A stretch of DNA of 42,141 nt. Origin: CAZOIA01 sp964579675. GTDB taxonomy: Bacteria; Planctomycetota; Phycisphaerae; UBA1845; PWPN01. The position numbers and the translations under genes are program-made. The notes under the pieces are model-generated. The model ran no database searches, had not been told where the DNA came from, and saw nothing but the letters and a program-made list of their open reading frames with translations. The stretch lies in contig CAZOIA010000021.1 of the NCBI GenBank assembly GCA_964579675.1, positions 1-42,141 of the forward strand, in the 5' to 3' direction. The stretch's first letter is position 1. The number at the start of each line of letters is the position of its first letter. Below, piece by piece: positions 32,255 to 41,451 of this stretch.

Positions 32255-33389
32255 TCCGCAGGTTCTCGAAGAGGTACAGCCCGCTCTTGCCCGGGGCGAT
32301 GAGGTCGAGGTCGCCGTCGCCGTCAATGTCGGTGAGTTCGGCGGAGGTTCCGGTGCCGGCGGGGCCGCCCTCATGGATGGTGTGCCGCTGCCACTTGCAC
32401 CCGGCGGGATCGAAGCGGTACCAGTACAGGCAGCGGGGCTCCTTGCCGCCGGGATCGTTGCCGTTGTGGGCGTAATAGCGTTTGCCCGTAACCAACTCCT
32501 TGCGCCCGTCGCCGTCGAGATCCCCGAGCAACACCACGTGGGCCTGGGACCACTCACGGTCGATCTCGTGTCTCTTCCAGGTGCGTTGCCCGCTACGGTC
32601 AACCTGCTGCTCGATCCAATACACGCCGTAGTTGTGCCCGATGCCCCAGACGAGGTCCGCGTCGCCGTCCTCGTCCACGTCGTGCACGATGATCGGGATG
32701 CTGGGGTCGTCGAGGTCGAACTCCGGGTGCCAGATCCAGGCGGCGGCGGGATCGGCGGGGGGCTCGGCCCATCCCTTGCAGCCAACGATGTCGCATCGGC
32801 CGTCGCCGTTGACGTCGCCGGCGCCGATGCCCGGTCCCTCCAGTCCGGCGGGAAGAACGTGCTTCTCCCATCGCACGCCGTGGGCCGCCGACCCGTCGCG
32901 ATGGAACTCGTACCAGGCCGGTTGGCCGTGGAAGATGTTCGGCACCACGTCGGGCTGGCCGTCCTGGTTCACGTCGGCAAGGATGGCCGTCTCCATGTTG
33001 CCCGGGTCGTCGATGACGATCTCCTCGAAGGGATCGCCCGAGTTGCCGGGATTGCGGATCCAGGAGAGACGCTTGTTGTGCCAGGCGGCGGTTATGGTGT
33101 CGGTCCAGCCGTCGCCATCGACGTCCACGGGCAGATCACAGAAACCCATGTGGTAGCCGCCGACCTCCTGAACCGTCCGCACGAAGTGCCTGGTCCAGTC
33201 GGGCGCCTCGTACCAGGACCCGCCGCAGAAGATGTCCAGCTTCCCGTCGCGGTTCACGTCGAACACGCCGACGCCCTCGTAGCGTGAATCCGCATCGACC
33301 GTATGCATCCGGAACGCGACCCGACCGGGGCCGGCACATCCGACCAGCGCCGCCAGCACCAGAGCCGCCAGGTAACACCGCACTCGCAT
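32247..33389 (-). CDS. FG-GAP/VCBS beta-propeller lipoprotein
   Basis: The 380-residue protein starts with a lipoprotein signal (MRVRCYLAALVLAALVGC, lipobox LVGC). It then shows about seven calcium-loop repeats of the form DxNxDGxxDI: FDVNRDGKLDI, VDVDGDGWTDT, ADVNQDGQPDV, GDVNGDGRCDI, HDVDEDGDADL, GDLDGDGRKEL and TDIDGDGDLDL. These are typical FG-GAP/VCBS blades, and the whole would form a seven-bladed propeller anchored to a membrane. No catalytic motif is evident; binding or a structural role is most likely. It lies 24 bp downstream of purD on the same strand, so it may be cotranscribed although functionally unrelated. The last codons and stop come from a GAATTGA-type repeat. Confidence 0.85.
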   Translation of the reverse strand: MRVRCYLAALVLAALVGCAGPGRVAFRMHTVDADSRYEGVGVFDVNRDGKLDIFCGGSWYEAPDWTRHFVRTVQEVGGYHMGFCDLPVDVDGDGWTDTITAAWHNKRLSWIRNPGNSGDPFEEIVIDDPGNMETAILADVNQDGQPDVVPNIFHGQPAWYEFHRDGSAAHGVRWEKHVLPAGLEGPGIGAGDVNGDGRCDIVGCKGWAEPPADPAAAWIWHPEFDLDDPSIPIIVHDVDEDGDADLVWGIGHNYGVYWIEQQVDRSGQRTWKRHEIDREWSQAHVVLLGDLDGDGRKELVTGKRYYAHNGNDPGGKEPRCLYWYRFDPAGCKWQRHTIHEGGPAGTGTSAELTDIDGDGDLDLIAPGKSGLYLFENLRRN

Positions 33390-33413
33390 GTCAGCACTCC
33401 AGCCCCCGTACCA

Positions 33414-34691
33414 TCAGGATCTGTCAGCCGTCGCCTGGGCCCCGATGTCTCTGCGGCAGTAGGCGCCCTCGAAATGGATCTTGTCCACCGCCGCGTAGCA
33501 CCGGTACCGGGCCTGCTCGAACGTCTGGCCCAGCGCCGTCACGCCCAGGACGCGCCCGCCCGCCGTGACCACCCGGCTCCCCACGCGTCTGGTGCCGGCG
33601 TGGAAGACGACGACGTTCTCCATGGCCCCGGCTTCGGCGAGCCCGCGGATAGGCTTGCCGCTTTCGTACTTGCCCGGGTATCCGCCGGAGGCCAGCACCA
33701 CGCAGACCGCAGGCTGCGGGTCCCACTCCAGCGAGATCGAATCGAGTCGGTCGTCGATCACCGCCTCGAAAACGTCAACGAGATCGGTCTTGAGACGCAT
33801 GAGTTGCGGCTGAGTCTCGGGGTCCCCGAACCGGCAGTTGAATTCCAGCACCTTCGGGCCCCCCGCGGTGAGCATCAGGCCGGCGTACAACACCCCCCTG
33901 TAAGTGATCCCCTCCATTCTGAGGGCATCAACGATGGGCACGAGGATTTCAGACTCGATCTGCCTGAGGAGCTTGTCATCCCGCAGGTCGGTCGGGCAAT
34001 AGGCGCCCATGCCGCCGGTGTTGGGACCAGTGTCACCCTCGCCGATCGGCTTGTGGTCCTGGGCGTTCTCCATGACGTAGATGGTGTTGCGGTCCACAAA
34101 GGCCAGGACGCTGATTTCCGGGCCGGTAAGTTTCTCCTCGACGACCACGGTATCGCCGGCCGGGCCGAACTCCCGATTGACCATAATCCGTTCCAGGGCC
34201 AGCAGGCCGTCGGCGGGATCGTTACACACGATCACGCCCTTGCCCTTGGCCAGGCCGGCAGCCTTGATGGCCACGCCGGCGTCCCGGCTCGCGACGTAGG
34301 TCTTGGCATCGCGGTACTTGGTGAAGATCCGGGCCTCACCCGTGGGGACCGACCGGTGTCGCATCATCTCCTTGGCGAACGCCTTGTCCCCTTCGAGGCG
34401 GGCAGCGGCTTTCGTGGGCCCGAACGCCCGGACGCCAACCGCCGTCAACTCGTCCACCAGCCCCCCACAAAGCGGGTCCTCCGGCCCCACAACGACCAGG
34501 TCGATCTTCTCGTTCCCCGCGAACTGAACGATGTCGGCCTGGCTCTCGGCGCTCAGGGCGATATTCTGGGCGATCTCGGCCGTCCCCGCGTTGCCCGGGG
34601 CACAGAACAGCCGGTCAACCCGAGGCGACTGCACGATCTTCCATGCCAGGGCATGCTCCCTACCACCACCGCCGACCAAGAGAACCTTCAT
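33414..34691 (-). CDS. purD: Phosphoribosylamine-glycine ligase (GAR synthetase)
   Basis: The 425-residue protein has the normal length of PurD, the ATP-grasp enzyme for the second step of de novo purine synthesis. It opens MKVLLVGGGGREHALAWKI and APGNAGTAEIA. VVGPEDPLCGGLVDEL and FGPTKAAARLEGDKAFAKE lie in the N and B domains, and the ATP-grasp region has IKAAGLAKGKGVIV and a central GDTGPNTGGMGAYCPT. Metal and substrate ligands are in VLEFNCRFGDPETQ, and the C-terminal domain ends with GRVLGVTALG and the usual YRCYAAVDKIHFEGAYCRRDIG. It acts in the cytosol. Other pur genes are absent from the window. Confidence 0.96.
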   Translation of the reverse strand: MKVLLVGGGGREHALAWKIVQSPRVDRLFCAPGNAGTAEIAQNIALSAESQADIVQFAGNEKIDLVVVGPEDPLCGGLVDELTAVGVRAFGPTKAAARLEGDKAFAKEMMRHRSVPTGEARIFTKYRDAKTYVASRDAGVAIKAAGLAKGKGVIVCNDPADGLLALERIMVNREFGPAGDTVVVEEKLTGPEISVLAFVDRNTIYVMENAQDHKPIGEGDTGPNTGGMGAYCPTDLRDDKLLRQIESEILVPIVDALRMEGITYRGVLYAGLMLTAGGPKVLEFNCRFGDPETQPQLMRLKTDLVDVFEAVIDDRLDSISLEWDPQPAVCVVLASGGYPGKYESGKPIRGLAEAGAMENVVVFHAGTRRVGSRVVTAGGRVLGVTALGQTFEQARYRCYAAVDKIHFEGAYCRRDIGAQATADRS

Positions 34692-34854
34692 CGGAACCCT
34701 CCGCAGGACGACATTGAATCCAGGCTGACCGCAGGCGCCGGATCACTCAGGAGGTACGCCGGCATGCCGGCGGCCCGGATTGTGATCGAACCGGCCGACC
34801 GAGTAAAGGTTGAACCCCCTCATCGGCGGCCAGCCGCCGGTCGGGTTTCGGCGA

Positions 34855-34876
34855 GCCGGGCGGTCCTCCGCCCGGC
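34855..34876. repeat. Perfect hairpin, 9-bp GC stem with TCCT loop
   Basis: GCCGGGCGG at 34855-34863 pairs with CCGCCCGGC at 34868-34876. It is one of a cluster of similar hairpins. It is terminator-like in shape, but no gene ends just before it on either strand. Confidence 0.75.
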
Positions 34877-35196
34877 TTTCCTGGATTCGGATGCAGCTAC
34901 CCTACGAGGACAGCCCGGCCCGAGGACGGGCCGGCTCGCCGGGTTCACGGACAACGCAATCAATCGCCGTTGCCAAAATCGCTGACCACGCCTTAGGGGC
35001 CGGTTTGGCGCTCGCCGCGTCTTTACGAATCTTCCAGAGTCGATCACAATTCCTGAGTCGTCTGGCCGTTCCCGACGCTCAACCGCGAAATCACGATCGG
35101 CGAGCCGGACCAGCCTGCCGATGGTCCGATATTCGAGGCGACCCGGCGTGGCCATTCGTACCGTGGCGCGTTTGGAAGTTTGACCGGATAGGACCC

Positions 35197-35220
35197 GGCA
35201 AATAGCCGATCTTATTTGCC
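35197..35220. repeat. AT-containing hairpin upstream of the WecA-like gene
   Basis: GGCAAATA (35197-35204) and TATTTGCC (35213-35220) form an 8-bp stem around GCCGATCT. It lies 75 bp before the ATG at 35295 and could be an operator or mRNA structure. No family match is known to me. Confidence 0.5.
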
Positions 35221-35294
35221 AACCGCCTCAGGCGAGAGATTATCGGCTGTTTCGAATTGCGGGGCCGGGCCCCCGCCCGATTCACGAGTGATCC

Positions 35295-36500
35295 ATGGGG
35301 AATGACAATAACCTGCTCTTGGCGGTGGCCGCCGACTCCTGGCGAGGCATCGCAGGAAGATTCTGGCTGGTGGCGGCCGTCTCCTTCGGCATGTCGCTGG
35401 TCGCCACGCCCATATGCCGACGGATCGCACTCAAGAAGGGCATCGTCGACCGGCCGGACGATTTCCTCAAACCGCATGAAAAGCCGATCCCCTACCTTGG
35501 GGGCGTGGCGATCTTTCTCGGATGGCTGGCCGGTGTGCTGGCCGCGCTGGCCCTGAGCGAAACCAACGTTGACGTCGCCTTGATGGCCGGCATCGTCCTC
35601 GCCGGCCTGGCTATCACGCTGACCGGCCTGTTCGACGACCTGCGGGTGATGTCGCCGAAGGTCAAGCTGGCGTGCAACATCGGCGTGGCCCTCCTGCTCC
35701 TGAGGCTCGGGCTCGGGGATGACCTGATCAACGTGGTGGCCCGGGTCACGCGCGTTGAGTTCGGCCCCGGCGAGAAGTGGCTGGCGTTGGCCTACTCCGT
35801 CCCGGTGACGCTGCTGATCGTCGTCGGGTCATGCAATGCTGCCAACCTGATCGACGGCCTGGACGGGCTTTGCACCGGCGTGCTGGGCATTATCTCGATC
35901 GGCTTCGTCATTCTGGCCGGTTTCCTGCGCATCATCTACCCGGATGCCGACGTGGGGGACGAGCGGATCGTGCTGGCGCTGGCGATGCTGGGCGCAGCGG
36001 CGGGCTTCCTGCCCTTCAACCTGAACCCGGCCAAGATCTTCATGGGCGACGCCGGTTCCATGCTGCTTGGTCTCAATGCGGCGATGCTGATCCTGATGTT
36101 CGGCGAGGCCCGGATGGTCCGGTGGATGATCGGCGCCCTGATGGTGTTCGGACTCCCGATCGCCGACATGTTGCTGACGCTCGTGCGACGATGGCGGAAC
36201 GGGCGGCCCCTGATGATCGGGGACCGCAGCCACTATTACGACCAGCTTTGCGACCGCGGCTTCACCGTCCGCCAGGTGGTGGCAGTCAGCTACCTGCTGA
36301 GTCTGGCCTTCGTTCTGGTCGGGGTGTCGGTGATCCTCCTGCGAACGCGGTACGCGATTCTGGTCTACTTCGTGGCGGTGATGGCAGTCGTCGCTCTGGT
36401 GTGGAAATTCGACATGGCCGGCATCGAACGCGGCGCTTTTCGCCGCCGGGGGCCCGACCCGGACGCGAACCGATCAATGCGAGGACCAGAACCCCCATGA
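35295..36500 (+). CDS. WecA/TagO/MraY-family phosphoglycosyltransferase
   Basis: The 401-residue integral membrane protein has about ten hydrophobic segments and the family's acidic motifs: LFDDLR (Asp114, Asp115), NAANLIDGLDGL (181-192) and NPAKIFMGDAGSMLLG (Asp252). KPIPYLGG near residue 63 is also typical. Such enzymes transfer a sugar-1-phosphate, usually GlcNAc-1-P, to undecaprenyl phosphate and start synthesis of an envelope polysaccharide. The usual C-terminal histidine-rich loop reads DRSHYYDQLCDRG, so only His313 remains and the later histidines are replaced. It overlaps the next gene by 4 bp (ATGA), and a UDP-glucose dehydrogenase follows, which suggests a polysaccharide operon. Substrate is inferred. 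Confidence 0.9.
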   Translation: MGNDNNLLLAVAADSWRGIAGRFWLVAAVSFGMSLVATPICRRIALKKGIVDRPDDFLKPHEKPIPYLGGVAIFLGWLAGVLAALALSETNVDVALMAGIVLAGLAITLTGLFDDLRVMSPKVKLACNIGVALLLLRLGLGDDLINVVARVTRVEFGPGEKWLALAYSVPVTLLIVVGSCNAANLIDGLDGLCTGVLGIISIGFVILAGFLRIIYPDADVGDERIVLALAMLGAAAGFLPFNLNPAKIFMGDAGSMLLGLNAAMLILMFGEARMVRWMIGALMVFGLPIADMLLTLVRRWRNGRPLMIGDRSHYYDQLCDRGFTVRQVVAVSYLLSLAFVLVGVSVILLRTRYAILVYFVAVMAVVALVWKFDMAGIERGAFRRRGPDPDANRSMRGPEPP

Positions 36501-37327
36501 GTGAAGACAGGCTGGCACAACGGCGCAACTGGTACCGGTTCTTCCCCGGGGGGAGCATCGAATTCGTGATCGTCACTCGCGTGCTGGCATTGCTGCTGTT
36601 ATTGGCCTTGGCCGTGGTGCCGGGTACGCAGCGGCCCACGGTTCTGCTGGCCCTGGCGGGCGTGTTGTGGATCGATTACCTGCTCATTATCTGGTGGGCG
36701 ATCCAGGTAACGACCGATCTGGATGCCCTGTTTGCCGACCCGCCCCCGTCCGCGGACGTATTGCGCCGGCGGCGCATTCGGGCTGCCATCCTCGGGGCTC
36801 TGCCCGCCACTGCCGCCCTGGTCATCCTCGCCCCCTGGCCGAGCTTTGTGCTGCCCAGCGAGCCGGCTCGAGCCGCCACCATACGCATGGTGCTGATCCC
36901 CCTGCTGGGTGTCCTGTTCGTCGCCCTGCTGGTCCCGGCCCACCGGGCACTGCGGCGCATCCAACTGGCCCCCCCGCGATGGACGCTGCCATTGTTGATC
37001 CCCATTGTTCACTGGTTTGCCATGCACCGCCTGCTGATCCACTTGCATGCCCGTCTCCGCCTGCGATCGCAAGAGCGGGGCATGCCGACCACCGATGATC
37101 CGGGGCCCGCCCCGGCGGTCATACTCGCGGACCTCACGTGGGTACTCAGTATTCTGCCCTGGGGTATCTTGCTGGTTGTGGTTCTGCTACGCGGCGAATG
37201 GCCCAGCGGCGTACTCTATTCGGCCGTGCCGAGCTGCGGGACGGCCGTCGCCGCCCTTTTCGCGATCAGCGACCTTGCGGCCATGGAGAACGTCCAGCGG
37301 CAATTCGTCGCCCTGATCCGCAAATGA
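36497..37327 (+). CDS. Multi-pass membrane protein of unknown function
   Basis: The 276-residue product starts at an ATG that overlaps the stop of the WecA-like gene. About six or seven hydrophobic helices are visible: residues near 20-42, 48-70, 95-113, 128-150, 160-180, 208-230 and 236-258. A basic stretch (DVLRRRRIRA) lies between the second and third, which would be cytoplasmic. No enzymatic motif or known family was recognised. Strict coupling to the phosphoglycosyltransferase suggests a part in the same envelope pathway. The 144 bp before ugd include no other gene. Confidence 0.75.
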   Translation: MSEDRLAQRRNWYRFFPGGSIEFVIVTRVLALLLLLALAVVPGTQRPTVLLALAGVLWIDYLLIIWWAIQVTTDLDALFADPPPSADVLRRRRIRAAILGALPATAALVILAPWPSFVLPSEPARAATIRMVLIPLLGVLFVALLVPAHRALRRIQLAPPRWTLPLLIPIVHWFAMHRLLIHLHARLRLRSQERGMPTTDDPGPAPAVILADLTWVLSILPWGILLVVVLLRGEWPSGVLYSAVPSCGTAVAALFAISDLAAMENVQRQFVALIRK

Positions 37328-37471
37328 CCAGCGGCGTTGAGCCCAAACCGCCGGAGGCCCCCTCACCCGGCGATCAGTCTCCCGGTACCCGGACTTGGCT
37401 TGGGCCACCAGGATGCCGATAATCCCCACAACAGCCGCGACCGGGGCCGTCATGAACGTGGAGTAAGTACC

Positions 37472-38797
37472 GTGAGACTGACGATCGTGGGAACAGGCTA
37501 CGTCGGACTCGTCACCGGGGCCTGCCTAGCTGACACGGGCAACGACGTCGTGGGAACCGACAAGGATCCCGAGAAAATCGACGCCCTGCGCCAGGGCGAA
37601 TGCCCGATCTTCGAGCCGGGCCTGGCCGAGCTGCTCAACACCAATGTCAAGACGGGCCGGCTGCGGTTTACGACCGACCTTGCCGAGGCGATCCGCCACG
37701 GCGAGGTCATTTTCATTGCCGTGGGTACGCCCCCGCTCGGCGACGGGTCCACGGACCTGACCGCGGTTCACGCCGTTGCCGACGCCATCGCCGACCACAT
37801 CGAAGGGCCAAAAATCGTCGCGATCAAGAGCACTGTCCCCGTCGGCACCGGCGACGCGTTCGAGGAACGCATCAACCGGCGGTCGAAGCATCGCGTGTGC
37901 GTCGTGAGCAACCCCGAGTTCCTCAAAGAGGGAACGGCCATCGGTGATTTCCTCAAGCCCGATCGGGTCGTCATCGGGGCGGAAGATCCGTCCGCCGCCG
38001 CCGTCATCAAGGAACTCCACGAGCCCTTCGTGCGTAATCAACGCCCGATGTTCATCATGAGCCGCTCGGCCGCTGAAATGACCAAGTACGCCGCCAATGC
38101 GTACCTTTCCACACGGATCAGCTTCATCAACCAGATTGCCAGCATCTGTGACCGGCTCGGGATCAACGTGAACGAGGTGCGGTCGGGGATGGGCTCAGAC
38201 GCCCGGATCGGGTTCCACTTCCTCTATCCCGGTGCCGGCTACGGCGGGAGCTGTTTTCCCAAAGACGTGCAGGCCCTCGTTCACATCGCCCAACGGGCAG
38301 GGGTCGAAGCCGACCTCCTCCACAGCGTGCACCAGGTGAACCAGCGGCAGCGAGAGGTCCTGTTCCACAAGATTGTCGCCCGTTTCGGTGAGTCGCTGAC
38401 CGGCGTCTGCTTCGCGATCTGGGGCGTGGCGTTCAAACCCAAGACCGACGACATCCGCGAGGCGCCGGCGGTCGTCTTGATCGAGAAACTCCTTGAAGCG
38501 GGGGCAACCGTCAGGGCCCACGATCCTGCGGCCCTGGACAACCTGCGCCGTCAGTTCGGCGACCGCCTCACCTATCATGAATCCAATTACGAAGTGCTTG
38601 ATGGAGCCGACGCCCTGGCCATCGTCACCGAATGGAATGAGTTTCGTTCCCCGAGCTTCGACGAGATCGAGCGACGGCTGCGCCACCCCATCCTCTTTGA
38701 TGGCCGTAACCTCTATTCCCTCGAAGCCATGCGGACGCGCCGGTTCGAGTACTATTCCATCGGCCGACCCGCGGTCAACGGCGCGCCGTCGGCCTGA
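37472..38797 (+). CDS. ugd: UDP-glucose/GDP-mannose dehydrogenase family protein, probable UDP-glucose 6-dehydrogenase
   Basis: The GTG at 37472 is chosen because it follows GGAGTAAG and yields MRLTIVGTGYVGLVTGACLAD, the dinucleotide-binding start of the family. The 441-residue protein also has VGTPPLGDGSTDL, STVPVGTGD, NPEFLKEGTAIGDFLKPDR, EMTKYAANAYLSTRISFINQ and GAGYGGSCFPKD with catalytic Cys261. GVAFKPKTDDIREAPA begins the C-terminal UDP-binding domain. It oxidises UDP-glucose twice with NAD to UDP-glucuronate, a precursor of acidic polysaccharides. Other nucleotide-sugar dehydrogenases share the fold, so the substrate is the family default. It is downstream of the WecA-like gene on the same strand. 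Confidence 0.92.
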   Translation: MRLTIVGTGYVGLVTGACLADTGNDVVGTDKDPEKIDALRQGECPIFEPGLAELLNTNVKTGRLRFTTDLAEAIRHGEVIFIAVGTPPLGDGSTDLTAVHAVADAIADHIEGPKIVAIKSTVPVGTGDAFEERINRRSKHRVCVVSNPEFLKEGTAIGDFLKPDRVVIGAEDPSAAAVIKELHEPFVRNQRPMFIMSRSAAEMTKYAANAYLSTRISFINQIASICDRLGINVNEVRSGMGSDARIGFHFLYPGAGYGGSCFPKDVQALVHIAQRAGVEADLLHSVHQVNQRQREVLFHKIVARFGESLTGVCFAIWGVAFKPKTDDIREAPAVVLIEKLLEAGATVRAHDPAALDNLRRQFGDRLTYHESNYEVLDGADALAIVTEWNEFRSPSFDEIERRLRHPILFDGRNLYSLEAMRTRRFEYYSIGRPAVNGAPSA

Positions 38798-39205
38798 CCC
38801 GCACCGCCGCTGAATGGCCGTGATCGCGCACGGCGGGTTGGATGGACGAGGGTGCCAGATCCTGTCTCCGCTGCAAGTGCTTGCATCGGGGAATCGAGAC
38901 GTGCTTGCCAGTGTCGGTGCAAGTATTACTCGGGTCTCGATAATCCTGAAGGCCGATCCAGGTTCCGGGTGCCGGTTTGCCTGGCTCTCATCCCTTTTCG
39001 TCGAGATCGGGGCTTTGAATTGGGCGGACATCGTTATAGTATGATAAGAGTCTGGCTAGTCGTGGAGCAGAGGGGCAGAGCTGCGCCCGCTTTCTGGAGT
39101 AGCCTGGAGGACAGAGCCCGGCAGGTGTTGATGTGTGCGCCCCGAAATCGTTTCGGATGCGCACGGTCCGGGCCCCGGTGTCGATTGCTGGAGGAGAACA
39201 AAACC
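38798..39205. promoter_or_regulatory. 408-bp spacer with AT-rich promoter-like patch
   Basis: No gene is supported. TTGAAT at 39015-39020 precedes TATGAT at 39040-39045 with a 19-base spacer; TATAGT at 39035-39040 overlaps. The patch stands out from the GC-rich background and would give a leader of about 150 bases. The ribosome-binding site of the next gene is GGAGGAG (39191-39197). Confidence 0.35.
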
Positions 39206-41413
39206 ATGCGATGGAATCTGACGTGCATTGCTTTAGCGGCAATGGTGGGGTTGCCGGTGTCGGCCGGCTGGGCCCAGTTGACCAACCCCAGCTTCGAGGA
39301 CGATCTGAACGGATGGGACGTCTTCGACGGGACGGTTGGCACCGACGTGGATGTCTACACGCAGGGCGAGTTGGGCCCGCTAGGCCCCAACCCCAATGCC
39401 CCCGACGGGACGAAGTACGCCGGGATCATCAAGGACCGTACGACGACCACCAATGAGGTCTCGATCTGGCAGGAGTACGCGGTGCAGAACCATACGCCTG
39501 GCTCGATCGTGAACTTCAGCGTTGAACTGGACGTTGCGTGCTGGGCAAACGACATCGGGGGGGATCCGAACTCGCAGATCGAGGTCACCATAGGGTGGGA
39601 GAATGACGGGATCTGGGAGCCGGGCGACGATCCCGCGAGCCCCAGGCGAATATGTGATGTTCATAGGAACTCCCACAAGGCCACGGGCAACGACGATAGC
39701 GACGATCCGTTCCGGCATGTCAAAATCACTGGCACCCTCCCGGACGACCCGCAGGAGATCATTCTGAGAATCAAGTTCCGCCACAACGGGCATAACAGCC
39801 AGAGCAACATGACGGTGGTGGACAACGTCATCTTCTACGCGGCATGCGGGGACCCTCCGGCTCCGCCGGCCACAAACCTGCTCACCAACGGTGATTTCGA
39901 GACCCCGCCCTACAACGTCACCTATGATCCTTATAACGATCCGGTCGTCGTACCTGCAGGATGGACCCATGGTGGCAGCGGCCAGTATGACGACGGCCCC
40001 GGCGAGGGGTTCACCAATGGGATGACCTCGCCCACCGACCCCTTGGGCGTCTCCACGACCGACGGGACCCACTTCTACGGGGTGGCCAAGCCGAACGACT
40101 CGGGAAGTCAGCCCAAGATAACCATCTTCCAGATAGTACCGGTGACCAATTACCATCCCTGCGCCACAGGACTGCGGTTCAAGCTCCACTACATGAGCAA
40201 TAACTCCGTCGATCCGGAGCCGTCATGGTGGGACCACGCCGGCACGGAAATCTGGTTGCGCTGGATGGCTGACGGAAGCGAGCCGACCGGCATCGCCCAG
40301 ACCTATCCATGGATCGCATCCCTCTGGTCGCACGTTCGTTACACGGATAACGAGCAGGCCAACATGACCGTGATCGACACCAGCAGCGAGATAGACACCG
40401 TAGACCAGGATGGAGACCCGCTCGCCGTGGAATACGTAGTGTTCTCCATCCACTTCAACACCTGGCGGCCGCCGTCAACGGGTTACGAATACCGTGCTCT
40501 CGCTGATGACTTCCGCTTCGAGGTCGAGGCAATCATCCCGGACGACGTACGAATCCTCGACGAATCGCCGCTGCCGGATGCGGATTGTGAAGTCTTCTAC
40601 GAGCACCAACTGACCGGCTGCTACGTGGAGCCGCTGACCTGGTCGTTGGTTTCCGGCATCCTGCCGCCGGGTCTCGAACTCTCCCCGAGCGGGCTGATCT
40701 CGGGTCTGGCCACCTCGGGGGCGACTTATGCGTTCACCCTCCAGCTCCAGGACGGGAACCTGGCCACCACCACGAAAGACTTCGAGCTGACCGCCACCGG
40801 CAACTGCTGTGGCAGCATCCCCCCCGACTTCGACCGGGACGGTGACGTGGACCAGGGCGACTTCAGCTTCCTGCAGATGTGCCTTACCGGTGCCGGCGGC
40901 GGGGTACCCCTACCACCTGACAACCCTGACTGCTCCTGCGCCGATCTCGACCGCGACGGGCTGGACGTCGATCAAATGGACATCGTCGTATTCGAGCTCT
41001 GCGCGAGCGGCCCGGGAATCAGCGCGATTGAGGGTTGCGACAAGGAAGCCTGCTGCTTTGACGACGGGAGCTGTCAGATCCTTCACCCGGCCGACTGCGC
41101 CAGCCAGGGTGGAACCTCGCAAGGGGTGGGGACCGATTGCGATCCGAATCCCTGCCCGCAACCGGGAGCCTGTTGCCTGGACGACTTCCCGGACAACACG
41201 TGCGCTGAGATGTTCGAGGACGAGTGCGCAGCGGCTGGGGGTTCCTGGCGTGGGGTCGGAACGGACTGCGAGACGGCCGGCTGCACGACCGTGAATGAGG
41301 CGTGCTGCTGGGCCAACGGCAGTTGTTACGAGTATCCGCCGTCCTATTGCCTGGGCTACGGCGCGACTCCCATGGGAGCAGGCACGACCTGCACTCCGAA
41401 CCCGTGCCCGTAG
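39206..41413 (+). CDS. Secreted modular protein with Ig-like, dockerin-like and cysteine-rich repeats
   Basis: A strong ribosome-binding site precedes the ATG and the first 24 residues are a signal peptide (MRWNLTCIALAAMVGLPVSAGWAQ). The 735-residue product has two similar carbohydrate-binding-like or jelly-roll regions (LTNPSFEDDLNGWDV at 25 onward, NLLTNGDFETPPYN at about 230 onward), a putative Ig domain near 448-530 (WSLVSGILPPGLELSPSGLI), and a dockerin-like calcium module near 539-600 (DFDRDGDVDQGDFSFLQ). Three cysteine-rich repeats of about 40 residues follow (ACCFDDGSC, ACCLDDFPDNTC, ACCWANGSC, each ending GTxC...C). No catalytic motif is visible. It is probably a surface or matrix protein; the first three peptidases share the dockerin-like end. 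The gene stops with TAG. Confidence 0.83.
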   Translation: MRWNLTCIALAAMVGLPVSAGWAQLTNPSFEDDLNGWDVFDGTVGTDVDVYTQGELGPLGPNPNAPDGTKYAGIIKDRTTTTNEVSIWQEYAVQNHTPGSIVNFSVELDVACWANDIGGDPNSQIEVTIGWENDGIWEPGDDPASPRRICDVHRNSHKATGNDDSDDPFRHVKITGTLPDDPQEIILRIKFRHNGHNSQSNMTVVDNVIFYAACGDPPAPPATNLLTNGDFETPPYNVTYDPYNDPVVVPAGWTHGGSGQYDDGPGEGFTNGMTSPTDPLGVSTTDGTHFYGVAKPNDSGSQPKITIFQIVPVTNYHPCATGLRFKLHYMSNNSVDPEPSWWDHAGTEIWLRWMADGSEPTGIAQTYPWIASLWSHVRYTDNEQANMTVIDTSSEIDTVDQDGDPLAVEYVVFSIHFNTWRPPSTGYEYRALADDFRFEVEAIIPDDVRILDESPLPDADCEVFYEHQLTGCYVEPLTWSLVSGILPPGLELSPSGLISGLATSGATYAFTLQLQDGNLATTTKDFELTATGNCCGSIPPDFDRDGDVDQGDFSFLQMCLTGAGGGVPLPPDNPDCSCADLDRDGLDVDQMDIVVFELCASGPGISAIEGCDKEACCFDDGSCQILHPADCASQGGTSQGVGTDCDPNPCPQPGACCLDDFPDNTCAEMFEDECAAAGGSWRGVGTDCETAGCTTVNEACCWANGSCYEYPPSYCLGYGATPMGAGTTCTPNPCP

Positions 41414-41451
41414 CCATAAGGCATCAGGCCGACCCGCCGCTCATCAGGTTG

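Larger units (their letters stand above)
34692..35294. other. 603-bp gene-free region with at least five palindromes
   Basis: No frame here shows codon use or protein features of a gene. Perfect hairpins lie at 34757-34772 (CGCCGGCATGCCGGCG), 34824-34839 (CGGCGGC arms), 34855-34876 (9-bp stem, TCCT loop), 34915-34934 (8-bp stem, AGGA loop) and 35197-35220 (GGCAAATA arms, 8-base loop). Both flanking genes point away, so promoters for purD and the WecA-like gene should lie here. None could be assigned. Confidence 0.6.

Noticed and set aside
38852..39205. Upstream extension of the secreted Cys-rich protein by 118 codons
   Set aside because: The ATG at 39206 has GGAGGAG and a good signal peptide; the extension has neither and contains the promoter-like patch.
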